DNA of 17,580 bases, taken from assembly GCA_017609145.1 (NCBI GenBank), contig JAFCEM010000009.1, positions 1-17,580 on the forward strand. The letters are read 5' to 3'. Origin of the DNA: Candidatus Aenigmatarchaeota archaeon. GTDB taxonomy: Archaea; Aenigmatarchaeota; Aenigmatarchaeia; QMZP01. The notes under the pieces were generated by a model that did not search any database, was not told the DNA's origin, and was given only the letters and a program-made list of their open reading frames with translations. The position numbers and the translations under genes were made by a program. Shown in pieces: positions 1-7,163 of this stretch (positions are counted from its first letter, which is position 1; the number at the start of each line of letters is the position of its first letter).

Positions 1-389
1 AGATAGGCAGGTATATAGAAGAACTATGTAAAGATAATATACCAACTTTCTCTACCGTTGCCGGGCCGATGCTGGCCGCCAGGCTGCTCAAGCTTGCGGG
101 TGGACTGGACAAGCTTGCGAAGATGTCAAGCTCAAAGATACAATTACTGGGTTCTGAAAAAGCGCTGTTCAGGCACCTGAGGGGTGGAGGGGGCAGCGCA
201 CCCAAACATGGCATCATATTCAACCATCCGCACGTACGGGCAGCTGCAAAGGAGAAAAGGGGCAAAGTGGCAAGGTTTGTGGCCGCTAAGCTAAGCCTTG
301 CTGCGAGAATAGACTTCTTTTCAAAAGTGGACCGGGGCACTGAACTCAAGAAGGAGCTTGATAAACAGGTTAGGGGACTAATAAAATAA
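1..389 (+). CDS. nop5: Nop5 (Nop56/58 family), C-terminal part of box C/D RNP core protein
   Basis: The gene runs in from the left edge; the reading frame is open from base 3 and ends with TAA at 387-389, giving about 128 residues. It carries the conserved Nop-domain end of archaeal Nop5: a stretch reading TVAGPMLAARLL, then LAKMSSSKIQLLGSEKALF, FRHLRG, PKHGIIF, and a basic tail with AARIDFFS. In the family, Nop5 bridges L7Ae on K-turn RNA to fibrillarin in the 2'-O-methylation complex. The ATG at 69 is an internal Met, not the start, because family sequence continues upstream of it. Fibrillarin, often next to nop5, is not downstream here: the next gene is convergent aRF1, 12 bp away. Identification is firm; the N-terminal and coiled-coil regions lie outside the window. 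Confidence 0.93.
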   Translation, partial: IGRYIEELCKDNIPTFSTVAGPMLAARLLKLAGGLDKLAKMSSSKIQLLGSEKALFRHLRGGGGSAPKHGIIFNHPHVRAAAKEKRGKVARFVAAKLSLAARIDFFSKVDRGTELKKELDKQVRGLIK

Positions 390-401
390 TTGTCTTCTGA
401 T

Positions 402-1613
402 CTAAGCCTTGAATCTCAGTATGCCGCCGATGCCGCCGAGTTCTTTCAGCTGCTCGCCCTTCTGGGTGTCTGTTGAGATTATCTCCACATGGGTTCCCAT
501 TTCCTCTGCCTTTTTTATTATCTCGTCCGTCATGTCCTTCTCTTCTTTGACACCCATCATGTTGCCGCATTTGGGGCACTTCTGCTCGCTTGTCATGCTA
601 CGCGGGAGTATCTTCTCCTCAGTATAACTACACGAAGAGCATTCAAAAGCGGCCTTAATCCAGTCAAAACCTTCGGAGAGCAACAATATCTCCACAGAGC
701 CTTCCTGTAGCTCTTCTGTCGTTTCATGAAAACCGTAAACAGCAAGCCCCGAGTCTTTGCCCAACTCGTCAAAGAATCGGCTGAGTATCTTCTCTTCCCT
801 CGCCACAGAAGCCTGGGATATGAGTTCATAGGACTTCTCAACTGTCTCCCTGAGTCCATACTCCCCGCTGTATGCTGTATTGACAACTCCGAGTATTTTG
901 GATTTTATTTCATAACCAAGGAAATCACCCTCTGCAAATTCCTCCTTGATTGGTCCCGGGCCCCCAACTATGACACCCTTCATGTCCTTGACCTCCTTGA
1001 ACTTAGATGTTGCTATGGCACCCACACTCTTCAGAAAATCGTGCAAAAGCCCCTCTCTTATTCGGGCGTACCGGGCCTGGCTCCATCCTCCCTTTTTTGT
1101 CTTCCCCGGTACTATGGAATCCATGTGCTTTATCATTTCTATCTTCTTTCCCATGAGGAGCCCTATACTCGCTTCTGACTTGTCCAGTACTACCAGACCA
1201 TATATCTCTTTTTCCCTGAACATCTCGCTGAGCGGCTCAAGCATGAAAATCTGGTCGCAGCGATAGAGCTTTGTCTTTACGGGCTCGGGCGGTTCTATTG
1301 ACCACAACTCAATATCAGCGACGCCTTCCTTATCTGATACATTGCCGCAGAATATGGCCAGGCCATTATCGGGTGTTTTTTTGTAAAGCTTCAGGTGTTG
1401 GATTATCTTCTCCAGTGCTGTAAGAACGTTTTTCCTGACGGACTTGCTTTTTATGTTCTGTGCGGTTGACTGTTCCTGCTTAATCTGCTCCATGCTTTTG
1501 GCTAGGTTAAACCCGGCCGGGACGTATATAGTGACCAGTTCGGTATGCCTGCCGCGTATTTCCTTTAGCTCTGATACCAGAGCCTTCAGTTCCCTTCTTT
1601 TTTTCTGCTCCAT
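402..1613 (-). CDS. prf1: Peptide chain release factor aRF1 with GGW in place of GGQ
   Basis: 403 residues, close to the usual archaeal aRF1 length. Class 1 release factors read stop codons in the A site and trigger peptidyl-tRNA hydrolysis. Domain 1 has NIKS at residues 53-56 and the YxCxxxF motif at 117-123, both stop-codon reading elements. Domain 2 should carry the catalytic GGQ; the aligned segment (residues 171-187) reads GKTKKGGWSQARYARIR, so Trp177 (TGG at 1083-1085) sits where Gln is normally invariant. Domain 3 has paired cysteines C325/C328 and C346/C349, as in the zinc-binding minidomain of archaeal factors. No second RF1 is visible in the window. The ATG at 1611-1613 has a TATA box at 1650-1657. 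The family call is very secure; whether it still hydrolyses peptidyl-tRNA is open. Confidence 0.95.
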   Translation of the reverse strand: MEQKKRRELKALVSELKEIRGRHTELVTIYVPAGFNLAKSMEQIKQEQSTAQNIKSKSVRKNVLTALEKIIQHLKLYKKTPDNGLAIFCGNVSDKEGVADIELWSIEPPEPVKTKLYRCDQIFMLEPLSEMFREKEIYGLVVLDKSEASIGLLMGKKIEMIKHMDSIVPGKTKKGGWSQARYARIREGLLHDFLKSVGAIATSKFKEVKDMKGVIVGGPGPIKEEFAEGDFLGYEIKSKILGVVNTAYSGEYGLRETVEKSYELISQASVAREEKILSRFFDELGKDSGLAVYGFHETTEELQEGSVEILLLSEGFDWIKAAFECSSCSYTEEKILPRSMTSEQKCPKCGNMMGVKEEKDMTDEIIKKAEEMGTHVEIISTDTQKGEQLKELGGIGGILRFKA

Positions 1614-1630
1614 AAAAACACCTGCAGTTC

Positions 1631-1652
1631 AATACATGACGGTTCATGTATT
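1631..1652. promoter_or_regulatory. 22-bp palindrome in the aRF1 promoter, candidate operator
   Basis: Arms AATACATGA and TCATGTATT are perfect 9-bp inverted repeats around the spacer CGGT. The site overlaps the inner edge of the aRF1 TATA box and covers the stretch up to the predicted transcript start. That placement suits a dimeric repressor that blocks polymerase. The regulator is unknown. It could also fold as a hairpin, but the predicted start puts most of it outside the RNA. Confidence 0.5.
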
Positions 1653-1657
1653 ATATA
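1650..1657 (-). promoter_or_regulatory. TATA box of aRF1
   Basis: TATATAAT on the minus strand, about 40 nt upstream of the aRF1 ATG. The expected transcript start, about 25 nt downstream, lies near 1629, leaving a short leader. The box touches the palindrome at 1631-1652. Confidence 0.6.
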
Positions 1658-1673
1658 GCGCTTGGTTTTAATC

Positions 1674-1686
1674 TTTATATAAAAAA
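1674..1686 (+). promoter_or_regulatory. TATA box for the 1703 surface-protein gene
   Basis: TTTATATAAAAAA centred about 23 nt upstream of the ATG at 1703, the spacing of a leaderless archaeal transcript. It is the plus-strand partner of the divergent aRF1 promoter. Confidence 0.6.
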
Positions 1687-1702
1687 TCAATAATTATATT
1701 AT

Positions 1703-2515
1703 ATGAAAAAAATGCTTCTTGTGGCCATGTTGTGTGTATTTTGCATCATTTCTACAGAAGCCCTGGCGATAAAAACCGTTGACCAGCAGGAACAAATTTC
1801 CGTTACCTCAGAAGAAGGGGAGAATATAAAGTTTACCTTTATGCTCTACAATGATGCGCTCTCTACGCTCCAGGATGTTGAGATATCATCGTCAGGAGAA
1901 ATATCCCCATGGGTAACCTTCAATAACCAGGAACAGTATGCCATTGATTACATCTCCGGCGGCGGGTTTGCATTCGTATCGGTTGCTGTTTCTGTTCCAG
2001 AGGGAACCGAAATGGGGACATATACCGGAAAGATCATAGCTGATGGCCAGGCTGTTTCCGATGTAAGGGTAAGGGTTGTACTTTCAATACAGGATATCAA
2101 GCTTCTTCAGGAAACGTCAGAAATGGATGAGGAAATCGAAAGGCTCGTCAGGGAGATTGATGAGATAGTTGAAGAGCTTGGAGAAAGGATTGACCTTAAC
2201 CGGGAAGACCTTCTGAGGGAAATAATGGGGCTGTCGGATTACACTATTGACCTGAACAAAACCGTGGAGGACAAGGAATATCTGGAAGGGAAGGTTACGG
2301 AACTCCAAAATCGCATAGATGAACTGGAAAAGAAAGAAAAAAATATCAGCCTCATGGCGGGGAGATTATCGGCAAACAATTCATTCGGCATAGTATGTGG
2401 TATTTTCCTGGGTGGGATTGTGGTGTTCCTGTTTGTGAAAAGAAGGGCTGTTGTGGAATTCTTTAATAAGACTGCGCATCCTTCAAAATATAAGAGGAAA
2501 GAATGGAAAGAATAA
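1703..2515 (+). CDS. Secreted, membrane-anchored protein with Ig-like domain and coiled coil
   Basis: 270 residues. An N-terminal signal peptide (about 1-22, ending STEALA) is followed by a beta-rich domain (about 25-130) of the type seen in archaeal COG1470-like surface proteins, with text such as VSVPEGTEMGTYTGKIIADG. A long acidic coiled coil follows (about 130-215), then a single membrane span (about 228-246) and a short basic cytoplasmic tail. The topology is outside-in with a cytoplasmic C-terminus. It overlaps the KaiC-like gene by 13 bp, so the two are very probably co-transcribed and may work with the pilus/secretion ATPase further downstream. I do not recognise a specific family; the function is unknown, and a surface or structural role in the motor complex is inference from context. 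Confidence 0.8.
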   Translation: MKKMLLVAMLCVFCIISTEALAIKTVDQQEQISVTSEEGENIKFTFMLYNDALSTLQDVEISSSGEISPWVTFNNQEQYAIDYISGGGFAFVSVAVSVPEGTEMGTYTGKIIADGQAVSDVRVRVVLSIQDIKLLQETSEMDEEIERLVREIDEIVEELGERIDLNREDLLREIMGLSDYTIDLNKTVEDKEYLEGKVTELQNRIDELEKKEKNISLMAGRLSANNSFGIVCGIFLGGIVVFLFVKRRAVVEFFNKTAHPSKYKRKEWKE

Positions 2516-3192
2516 AAACAGGCATCCCAGGACTTGATAAAATCATGCATGGCGGTATTCCGAAAAGCCAGACTCTGCTTGTAAGCGGGACCAGTGGAAC
2601 CGGGAAAACAATACTATGTTCACAATATCTTTTTAATGGCGTGACAAAATATAACGAAAATGGTATTTTCCTATCATTGGAGGAGCCTCCGAGTTCGATA
2701 AGAGAAAACCTCAAAGAATTTGGATGGCATATGGATTCGTTCGAAAGAGCAAAAAGGCTGGCATTTCTCAAGTATGACCCCTATCACATAGAAGACGTGT
2801 TCGATATACTCGAATCTACCATAAGAGAAATCAATGCGCAAAGGGTTGTGATAGACTCTATTTCCGCGCTCGGTTTGCATGTAAAGGACAGCTCCGAACT
2901 CAGAAGGATGATTTTTAATCTTTCTGAAATATTAAGAAGGCTTGACTGTACGACTATACTGACATCAGAAATAGTTCCTGGTTCCTTTGGCCTTTCAAGA
3001 TACGGTGTAGAGGAATTTGTTGCAGACAGTCTTATTGTCCTTTATTACGAAAGAATAAAATCGGGTTTTTCCAGAGCAATCCAGATATGGAAGATGAGGG
3101 GTTCGTCACATTCGGAGACGCTTCATCCCTATGACATAAACAATAAAGGCATTGCAGTCTCCCCGTCGGAAGATGCTGTTTTAAAATCCTGA
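2503..3192 (+). CDS. Single-domain KaiC/RecA-like ATPase
   Basis: 229 residues forming one RecA-fold domain. It starts with the typical GIPGLDKIMHGGIP segment, then Walker A GTSGTGKT at 29-36, the KaiC catalytic pair E60-E61 in LSLEEPP, and Walker B ending at D118 in VVIDS. The end has the KaiC signature SRYGVEEFVADSLIVLYYE and KMRGSSHSETLHPYDI. Archaeal one-domain KaiC homologues include ArlH/FlaH, which partners the archaellum ATPase ArlI, and this gene sits directly in front of a FlaI-type ATPase. The order is therefore ArlH-ArlI-like, although sequence features point to general KaiC rather than specifically ArlH. The ATG at 2503 overlaps the upstream stop and is preceded by a purine-rich GAGGAAAG, supporting translational coupling. 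Confidence 0.9.
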   Translation: MERIKTGIPGLDKIMHGGIPKSQTLLVSGTSGTGKTILCSQYLFNGVTKYNENGIFLSLEEPPSSIRENLKEFGWHMDSFERAKRLAFLKYDPYHIEDVFDILESTIREINAQRVVIDSISALGLHVKDSSELRRMIFNLSEILRRLDCTTILTSEIVPGSFGLSRYGVEEFVADSLIVLYYERIKSGFSRAIQIWKMRGSSHSETLHPYDINNKGIAVSPSEDAVLKS

Positions 3193-3206
3193 TTCAAAAT
3201 ATAAAC

Positions 3207-4889
3207 ATGTTGCAGAAACTAAAAAATCTAAGGGGCATTTTAAGGAAAAAGCCTAAAGTGAAATACCCTGTCTTTCTAATAAAGGAACCCAGATATTTTA
3301 TAGAACTCCCTTCTCTGGCAGACCAGACGAAGATAGACATAAGGTATCCACTTCTTGAACATTTCGCGTCTGCGCATATAAAATGGGATAAAGAAAAGAA
3401 AAACCTGTTATATCATATTGAAGAGCCAAAGCTCACAACAGGAGAAAACAAGATGCTGGAAAAAATAGAGTCAGCGCTTTCGGAGTTGCTGGATATAAAA
3501 CTGTCTGATATTAAAAAAAGGGCCGAAGTCATGAACTACCTTCATAAAAAAGTCGTTAAAATACTGAGAGAGCTTGGAGTGGATATACCTTATGAAAGTT
3601 ATGTCAAAATTATGTATTATATAATAAGAAATTTCATAGGCCTCAATGAAATAGAGCCATTGATGCATGATCCTTACATAGAAGATATTGGTGTTGATGG
3701 TATAAATTCATTTATTTATATAACACATAGAAAATTCGGCAGTATAAAAACCAACATCATATTCAAGGATTTCGATTATCTTTCTAATTTCGTTATTAAA
3801 ATATCAGAGCGATGTGGAAGATACATATCTTATGCAAGCCCAATGCTCGACGGAAGTTTGCCAGATGGGTCAAGGGTTCAGGCATCGCTTGCAAAGGATG
3901 TCACGACGAAGGGTCCAACATTCTCAATAAGGAAGTTCAGAAAAAATCCCTATTCTCCGGTTGATATAATAAAACTTAATACGGCATCACCACAAATAAT
4001 GGCTTACTTGTGGTTCCTAGTTGAACATAATGCATCGATTCTTATATGTGGGGGAGTATCAACAGGGAAAACCACATTCCTCAATGTTCTTAGCATGTTC
4101 ATCCCCCCGGAGGATAAAATAATATCAATAGAGGACACGAGGGAAATAAACATATCACATGAGAACTGGATACCATCTGTATCGAGGACTGGTTTTGGTG
4201 TTCCCGAATCCAGCGGCAGAAGATACGGTGAAGTAAATCTATTCGATTTGCTGAAAGAATCATTCAGGCAAAACCCCGATTACGTCATTGTTGGTGAGGT
4301 GCGTGGCAAAGAGGCTTATGTAATGTTTCAGGGCATGGCATCGGGACATCCGAGTATGGGAACCATACATGCAGGCTCTGTTGAAGATGTCATAAAAAGG
4401 CTGGAAACGCCTCCGATAGAACTTTCACCGTCGCTCGTCGAGTCCCTTGACCTTATAGTGGTTCTGATAAAGGCAAAGGAAAGGGGTGAGAGCGCAAGGA
4501 GAATAAAAGAGATATCTGAAGTCCAGTCGGTTGACTCAAGCACAGGATTGGCACACACAATAAAAACCTTTGGTTGGGTACCCATTAATGATCAATTCAA
4601 GGAGAACATGTCCCAGTCGGACCTTATCAGAAGGCTTGCATATCAGATAGGGATGTCGCATACAAAGGTTCTGGATGAGCTCAGGGACAGGGAAGATGTC
4701 CTAAAATGGATGATTACCCATGAAATAGTGCAGTTTGATGATGTAAGCGACATCATAAACATGTATTACAAAAGCAAAAAAACCGTTATGAACTGGATAA
4801 AGAAGGATATTCCACCCTCTGAAGTAAAAGAAAAAATAATAAAGAAGAGGGGCATGCAGTTTGCGACTAACCTTAAGCTTATCAAATAA
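3207..4889 (+). CDS. Type IV pilus/type II secretion ATPase (FlaI/TadA/GspE family)
   Basis: 560 residues. The N-terminal half (about 1-250) is the variable plus conserved N-domain, with IEPLMHDPYIEDIGVDG and the DGSLPDGSRVQ segment. The motor domain has Walker A GGVSTGKT (282-289), an Asp box around SIEDTRE (307-313), a Walker B region DYVIVGEVRG (358-367) and a His box GHPSMGTIHAG (380-390). Such hexameric ATPases drive assembly of pilins, archaella or secreted substrates at the inner face of the membrane. It lies 14 bp after the KaiC gene and ends exactly next to the convergent TadC-like gene. No prepilin is seen in the window, so archaellum, adhesion pilus or secretion cannot be told apart. 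Confidence 0.95.
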   Translation: MLQKLKNLRGILRKKPKVKYPVFLIKEPRYFIELPSLADQTKIDIRYPLLEHFASAHIKWDKEKKNLLYHIEEPKLTTGENKMLEKIESALSELLDIKLSDIKKRAEVMNYLHKKVVKILRELGVDIPYESYVKIMYYIIRNFIGLNEIEPLMHDPYIEDIGVDGINSFIYITHRKFGSIKTNIIFKDFDYLSNFVIKISERCGRYISYASPMLDGSLPDGSRVQASLAKDVTTKGPTFSIRKFRKNPYSPVDIIKLNTASPQIMAYLWFLVEHNASILICGGVSTGKTTFLNVLSMFIPPEDKIISIEDTREINISHENWIPSVSRTGFGVPESSGRRYGEVNLFDLLKESFRQNPDYVIVGEVRGKEAYVMFQGMASGHPSMGTIHAGSVEDVIKRLETPPIELSPSLVESLDLIVVLIKAKERGESARRIKEISEVQSVDSSTGLAHTIKTFGWVPINDQFKENMSQSDLIRRLAYQIGMSHTKVLDELRDREDVLKWMITHEIVQFDDVSDIINMYYKSKKTVMNWIKKDIPPSEVKEKIIKKRGMQFATNLKLIK

Positions 4890-5765
4890 TCATATGCCCG
4901 GGTATGTCATATGGATGAATACCAAAAATATGATATTAAGCACCGGCAACACCATCCAGGTCATTAATACTATAAGCTGGTTTGTGGTAAGACCCATAAT
5001 AGTTCCACCAATCATTCCCATTATTCCAAGCAATGCAAGCATCATCAGAGGAGCTGCTACAAGCAGGGCTGTGTATATATCAGCATAGGTAGAAAGTGTC
5101 TTGAGATATTTTTCCCTTTTTATTCTGTAGTTGAAGATTGCTCTGTCAGCCAGATGGTTTACATAGTCTTCCAATCTCCCACCCTTTTCTATAGTCCTAC
5201 TGATGCCGGTTAGAATATTTTTGAACTCCTCAGAAGGTGTCTTTTCAGCAACGTCATTTATTGCGCTTATAGAACTCATACCAAATGTTTTTATATTCCT
5301 TACAATCAACCTGGATTGATTCGCAACTTCACCATATTCCTCTAGTCCTGTAAGAAGCTCAAACATGAACTCGGGCGGTATTCCGGATGATATTACTGCG
5401 TTCATATGCGCGAGAGCAAATGGCAGGTTTATCTCTATGGATTTTTTAATGCCCTTGCATTTTTGAATCGGATATATGTATAACATCAAAAAGGTAAGAG
5501 ATGCTATAAGTATCGGCGCAAAAATTATTGTATTAATGAAAATTGCGCCTTTTGCGGCAAACATTGTCAATATTATATATAGCACAACAAAAGACGCTAT
5601 GTAAGAGACTACTGTACTAAAAAATATAATCGAGACCCAGGTTCTGAGAAGAACCTGTATGTAAGAACCCACCAAACTTTTTTTCAACCCTCTGAATTTG
5701 TCAATACATTTGTCAGCCAGACTGCCAAAGAATTTGACTGATAGTCTTTTGTAGGCATCATACAT
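4890..5765 (-). CDS. TadC/FlaJ-like pilus assembly membrane protein (T2SSF domain)
   Basis: 291 residues. Hydrophobic segments lie near 45-65, 68-100 (one or two spans), 233-255 and 265-290, with one cytoplasmic T2SSF-type helical domain between, including LPFALAHMNAVISSGIPP and TPSEEFKNILTGISRTIEKGG. This is the platform protein that couples the ATPase to filament assembly. It has a single T2SSF domain, shorter than ArlJ/FlaJ, and so resembles TadB/TadC, which usually act in pairs; no second copy is in the window. It shares function with the convergent ATPase gene but is on the opposite strand with zero bases between the two stop codons. It is 26 bp downstream of eS26, so it is probably co-transcribed with two ribosomal protein genes. 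Confidence 0.9.
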   Translation of the reverse strand: MYDAYKRLSVKFFGSLADKCIDKFRGLKKSLVGSYIQVLLRTWVSIIFFSTVVSYIASFVVLYIILTMFAAKGAIFINTIIFAPILIASLTFLMLYIYPIQKCKGIKKSIEINLPFALAHMNAVISSGIPPEFMFELLTGLEEYGEVANQSRLIVRNIKTFGMSSISAINDVAEKTPSEEFKNILTGISRTIEKGGRLEDYVNHLADRAIFNYRIKREKYLKTLSTYADIYTALLVAAPLMMLALLGIMGMIGGTIMGLTTNQLIVLMTWMVLPVLNIIFLVFIHMTYPGI

Positions 5766-5791
5766 GCTTTAATATATGGGTATTTTGTTAA

Positions 5792-6052
5792 TTAACCTTT
5801 TTTCCTGACTATATTCCTATGCCTTGCGCATGCAGGACAGGCATAAATCTTGTTCTGGCTCAGGGATATGCCATATCTGCTCCTGGCACCGAGTTCCTTC
5901 TTAAGCAAGGGGTCCGAAATCCTGAAGCTTTTCCTCACAGGAAATGTTTTGTACTTTGGCACCTTTTTTCCGCAAAACCCGCAGGTAACCGTGGTTTCTT
6001 TGCCTCTGGTTTTCGTGTGCGTCCATCCCCTTTTATAGAATTTTTTTGCCAT
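5792..6052 (-). CDS. rps26e: Ribosomal protein eS26
   Basis: 86 residues, basic, with two zinc-binding Cys pairs: CGFC near 23-26 and CPAC near 74-77. The pattern matches archaeal/eukaryotic S26e: VPKYKTFPVRKSFRISDPLLKKEL, then KIYACPACARHRNIVRKKG, compared with the family ending YCVSCAxHxxxVR. S26e binds near the mRNA exit channel of the small subunit; among archaea it is known mainly from TACK lineages and is patchy elsewhere. One base separates it from the eL40 stop upstream, and the TadC-like gene follows by 26 bp. Because another small zinc-ribbon ribosomal protein is conceivable, the name is slightly less certain than the ribosomal role. Confidence 0.82.
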   Translation of the reverse strand: MAKKFYKRGWTHTKTRGKETTVTCGFCGKKVPKYKTFPVRKSFRISDPLLKKELGARSRYGISLSQNKIYACPACARHRNIVRKKG

Positions 6053-6053
6053 A

Positions 6054-6230
6054 TCACACCTTATGTTCCCTATGAATCGGCCTGAGCTTTTTGCGGTTGC
6101 ATTTCCTGCATTTGATTTTTCCGGCCTTTACCTGAGCTATATCTGCCTTGATTTTTGCACCACACTTCATACAGATAAACATTCTATCGAATATTCTGTT
6201 CTCGACTTCGGGTATCTTTTGCTTTGGCAT
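6054..6230 (-). CDS. rpl40e: Ribosomal protein eL40
   Basis: 58 residues on the minus strand, ATG at 6228-6230 and TGA at 6054-6056. Reading the codons gives PEVENRIFDRMFICMKCGAK, then KCRKCNRKKLRPIHREHKV. This is the archaeal L40e pattern: an N-terminal PEAExR-type segment, ICMKC (C20, C23), then CRKC (C41, C44) and LRPxxxE. The four cysteines form a zinc site. The protein sits on the large subunit near the GTPase centre. It is first in an apparent operon eL40-eS26-TadC, with 1 bp before eS26, and is divergent from cbf5 with about 34 bp between start codons. Confidence 0.88.
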   Translation of the reverse strand: MPKQKIPEVENRIFDRMFICMKCGAKIKADIAQVKAGKIKCRKCNRKKLRPIHREHKV

Positions 6231-6264
6231 ACTATCATTTATTTCCTAAACCTACATAATACTT

Positions 6265-7077
6265 ATGGTTACATTTAAAAAAGTAACCGGCTTCGTTCTT
6301 ATAGACAAGCCCGCAGGAATAACATCACGCAAGGCTGTGGACAGGTTAGAGGAACGGTTTGGTGTTGTAAAGTCAGGCCATACGGGAACTCTGGACTTCG
6401 GCGTGACCGGGCTTCTGCTTGTTGCACTCAGCGAGGCCAGAAAGACAATCCCGTTGCTTATGAATCTTGACAAGGAATATGAGGGCAGGCTTCATTTGCA
6501 TGATGATCTGCAGGAGAATGAGATAAAAAAGGCCTTTGCAAAGTTTGAGGGAGAGATAACACAGTTGCCGCCCGTGCGCTCAAGGGTTGCAAGAAAACCA
6601 AGAATCAGGAATATATATTGCCTGAAATTTCTGGGGAAAGAGAAACGTGATGTCAGTTTCTATGTTCATTGCCAGCATGGTACCTATGTAAGAAAACTTG
6701 TTCATGATATTGGTGAATCCATCGGATGTGGTGCCCATATGACCTCCCTGCGCAGGACAGGTATTGGTGATTTTTCTGTCAGGGAAGCCAAACCACTTGA
6801 AAAAATAAGCAAAAAAGATATAATGCCTATTGAGGATGTCATGAAAAGGGCTGGTGTCAAAAGTGTATGGATAAAGGACAATTTCCTGGAGAAAGTCCGC
6901 AACGGCAATCCACTCTATCACTACATGATACAAAGGCATGATGAAATCCAAGCCGGGGAGCGGATTGGTATATTCTGCGGGAAAAGGCTGGTGGCTGTCG
7001 GGCTGGTGCTCATTGATTCCATGAAATGGAAAAAGAAAAAACCGCTAGTGAAGACAGATAGGGTTTTAAAGGATTAA
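6265..7077 (+). CDS. cbf5: tRNA/rRNA pseudouridine synthase, Cbf5/TruB family
   Basis: 270 residues, somewhat shorter than typical archaeal Cbf5 (about 330). Motif I is FVLIDKPAGITS (10-21). The catalytic loop is SGHTGTLDFGVTGLLLVAL with Asp44 as the nucleophile. RVARKPRIRNIYCLKFLG and QHGTYVRKLVHDIGESIGCGAHMTSLRRTGIGDF are the later TruB-domain motifs, and a PUA domain covers about 190-260. In archaea Cbf5 makes pseudouridines with H/ACA guides (with Nop10, Gar1, L7Ae) and pseudouridine 55 in tRNA. The usual DPKVTG reads DFGVTG here. The ATG at 6265 leaves only eight residues before motif I, so the N-terminal extension of larger homologues is missing. Confidence 0.93.
   Translation: MVTFKKVTGFVLIDKPAGITSRKAVDRLEERFGVVKSGHTGTLDFGVTGLLLVALSEARKTIPLLMNLDKEYEGRLHLHDDLQENEIKKAFAKFEGEITQLPPVRSRVARKPRIRNIYCLKFLGKEKRDVSFYVHCQHGTYVRKLVHDIGESIGCGAHMTSLRRTGIGDFSVREAKPLEKISKKDIMPIEDVMKRAGVKSVWIKDNFLEKVRNGNPLYHYMIQRHDEIQAGERIGIFCGKRLVAVGLVLIDSMKWKKKKPLVKTDRVLKD
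7064..7070 (+). promoter_or_regulatory. Candidate TATA box of tRNA-Cys
   Basis: TTTTAAA lies about 27 nt before the first base of the tRNA and inside the last codons of cbf5. The spacing fits an archaeal promoter that starts at or just before position 1 of the tRNA. Confidence 0.4.
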
Positions 7078-7130
7078 ATTTATTTTTTATACAAGCGGAG
7101 GTTGCCGAGTGGCTAGGCGCCCGCCTGCAG

Positions 7131-7142
7131 TAAGTTGCTGAA
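7131..7142 (+). other. 12-nt anticodon-loop intron of tRNA-Cys (37/38)
   Basis: TAAGTTGCTGAA separates G37 from A38. The loop of the anticodon hairpin is 19 nt instead of 7, and removing these bases restores CTGCAGA. The splice substrate is a relaxed bulge-helix-loop: exon CTGC (32-35) against intron GCTG (7137-7140) gives three pairs and a U-U mismatch, with bulges AG/T and AA/A. It is close to the lower size limit for archaeal tRNA introns. Confidence 0.8.
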
Positions 7143-7163
7143 AGCGGGTTACGGGGGTTCGAA

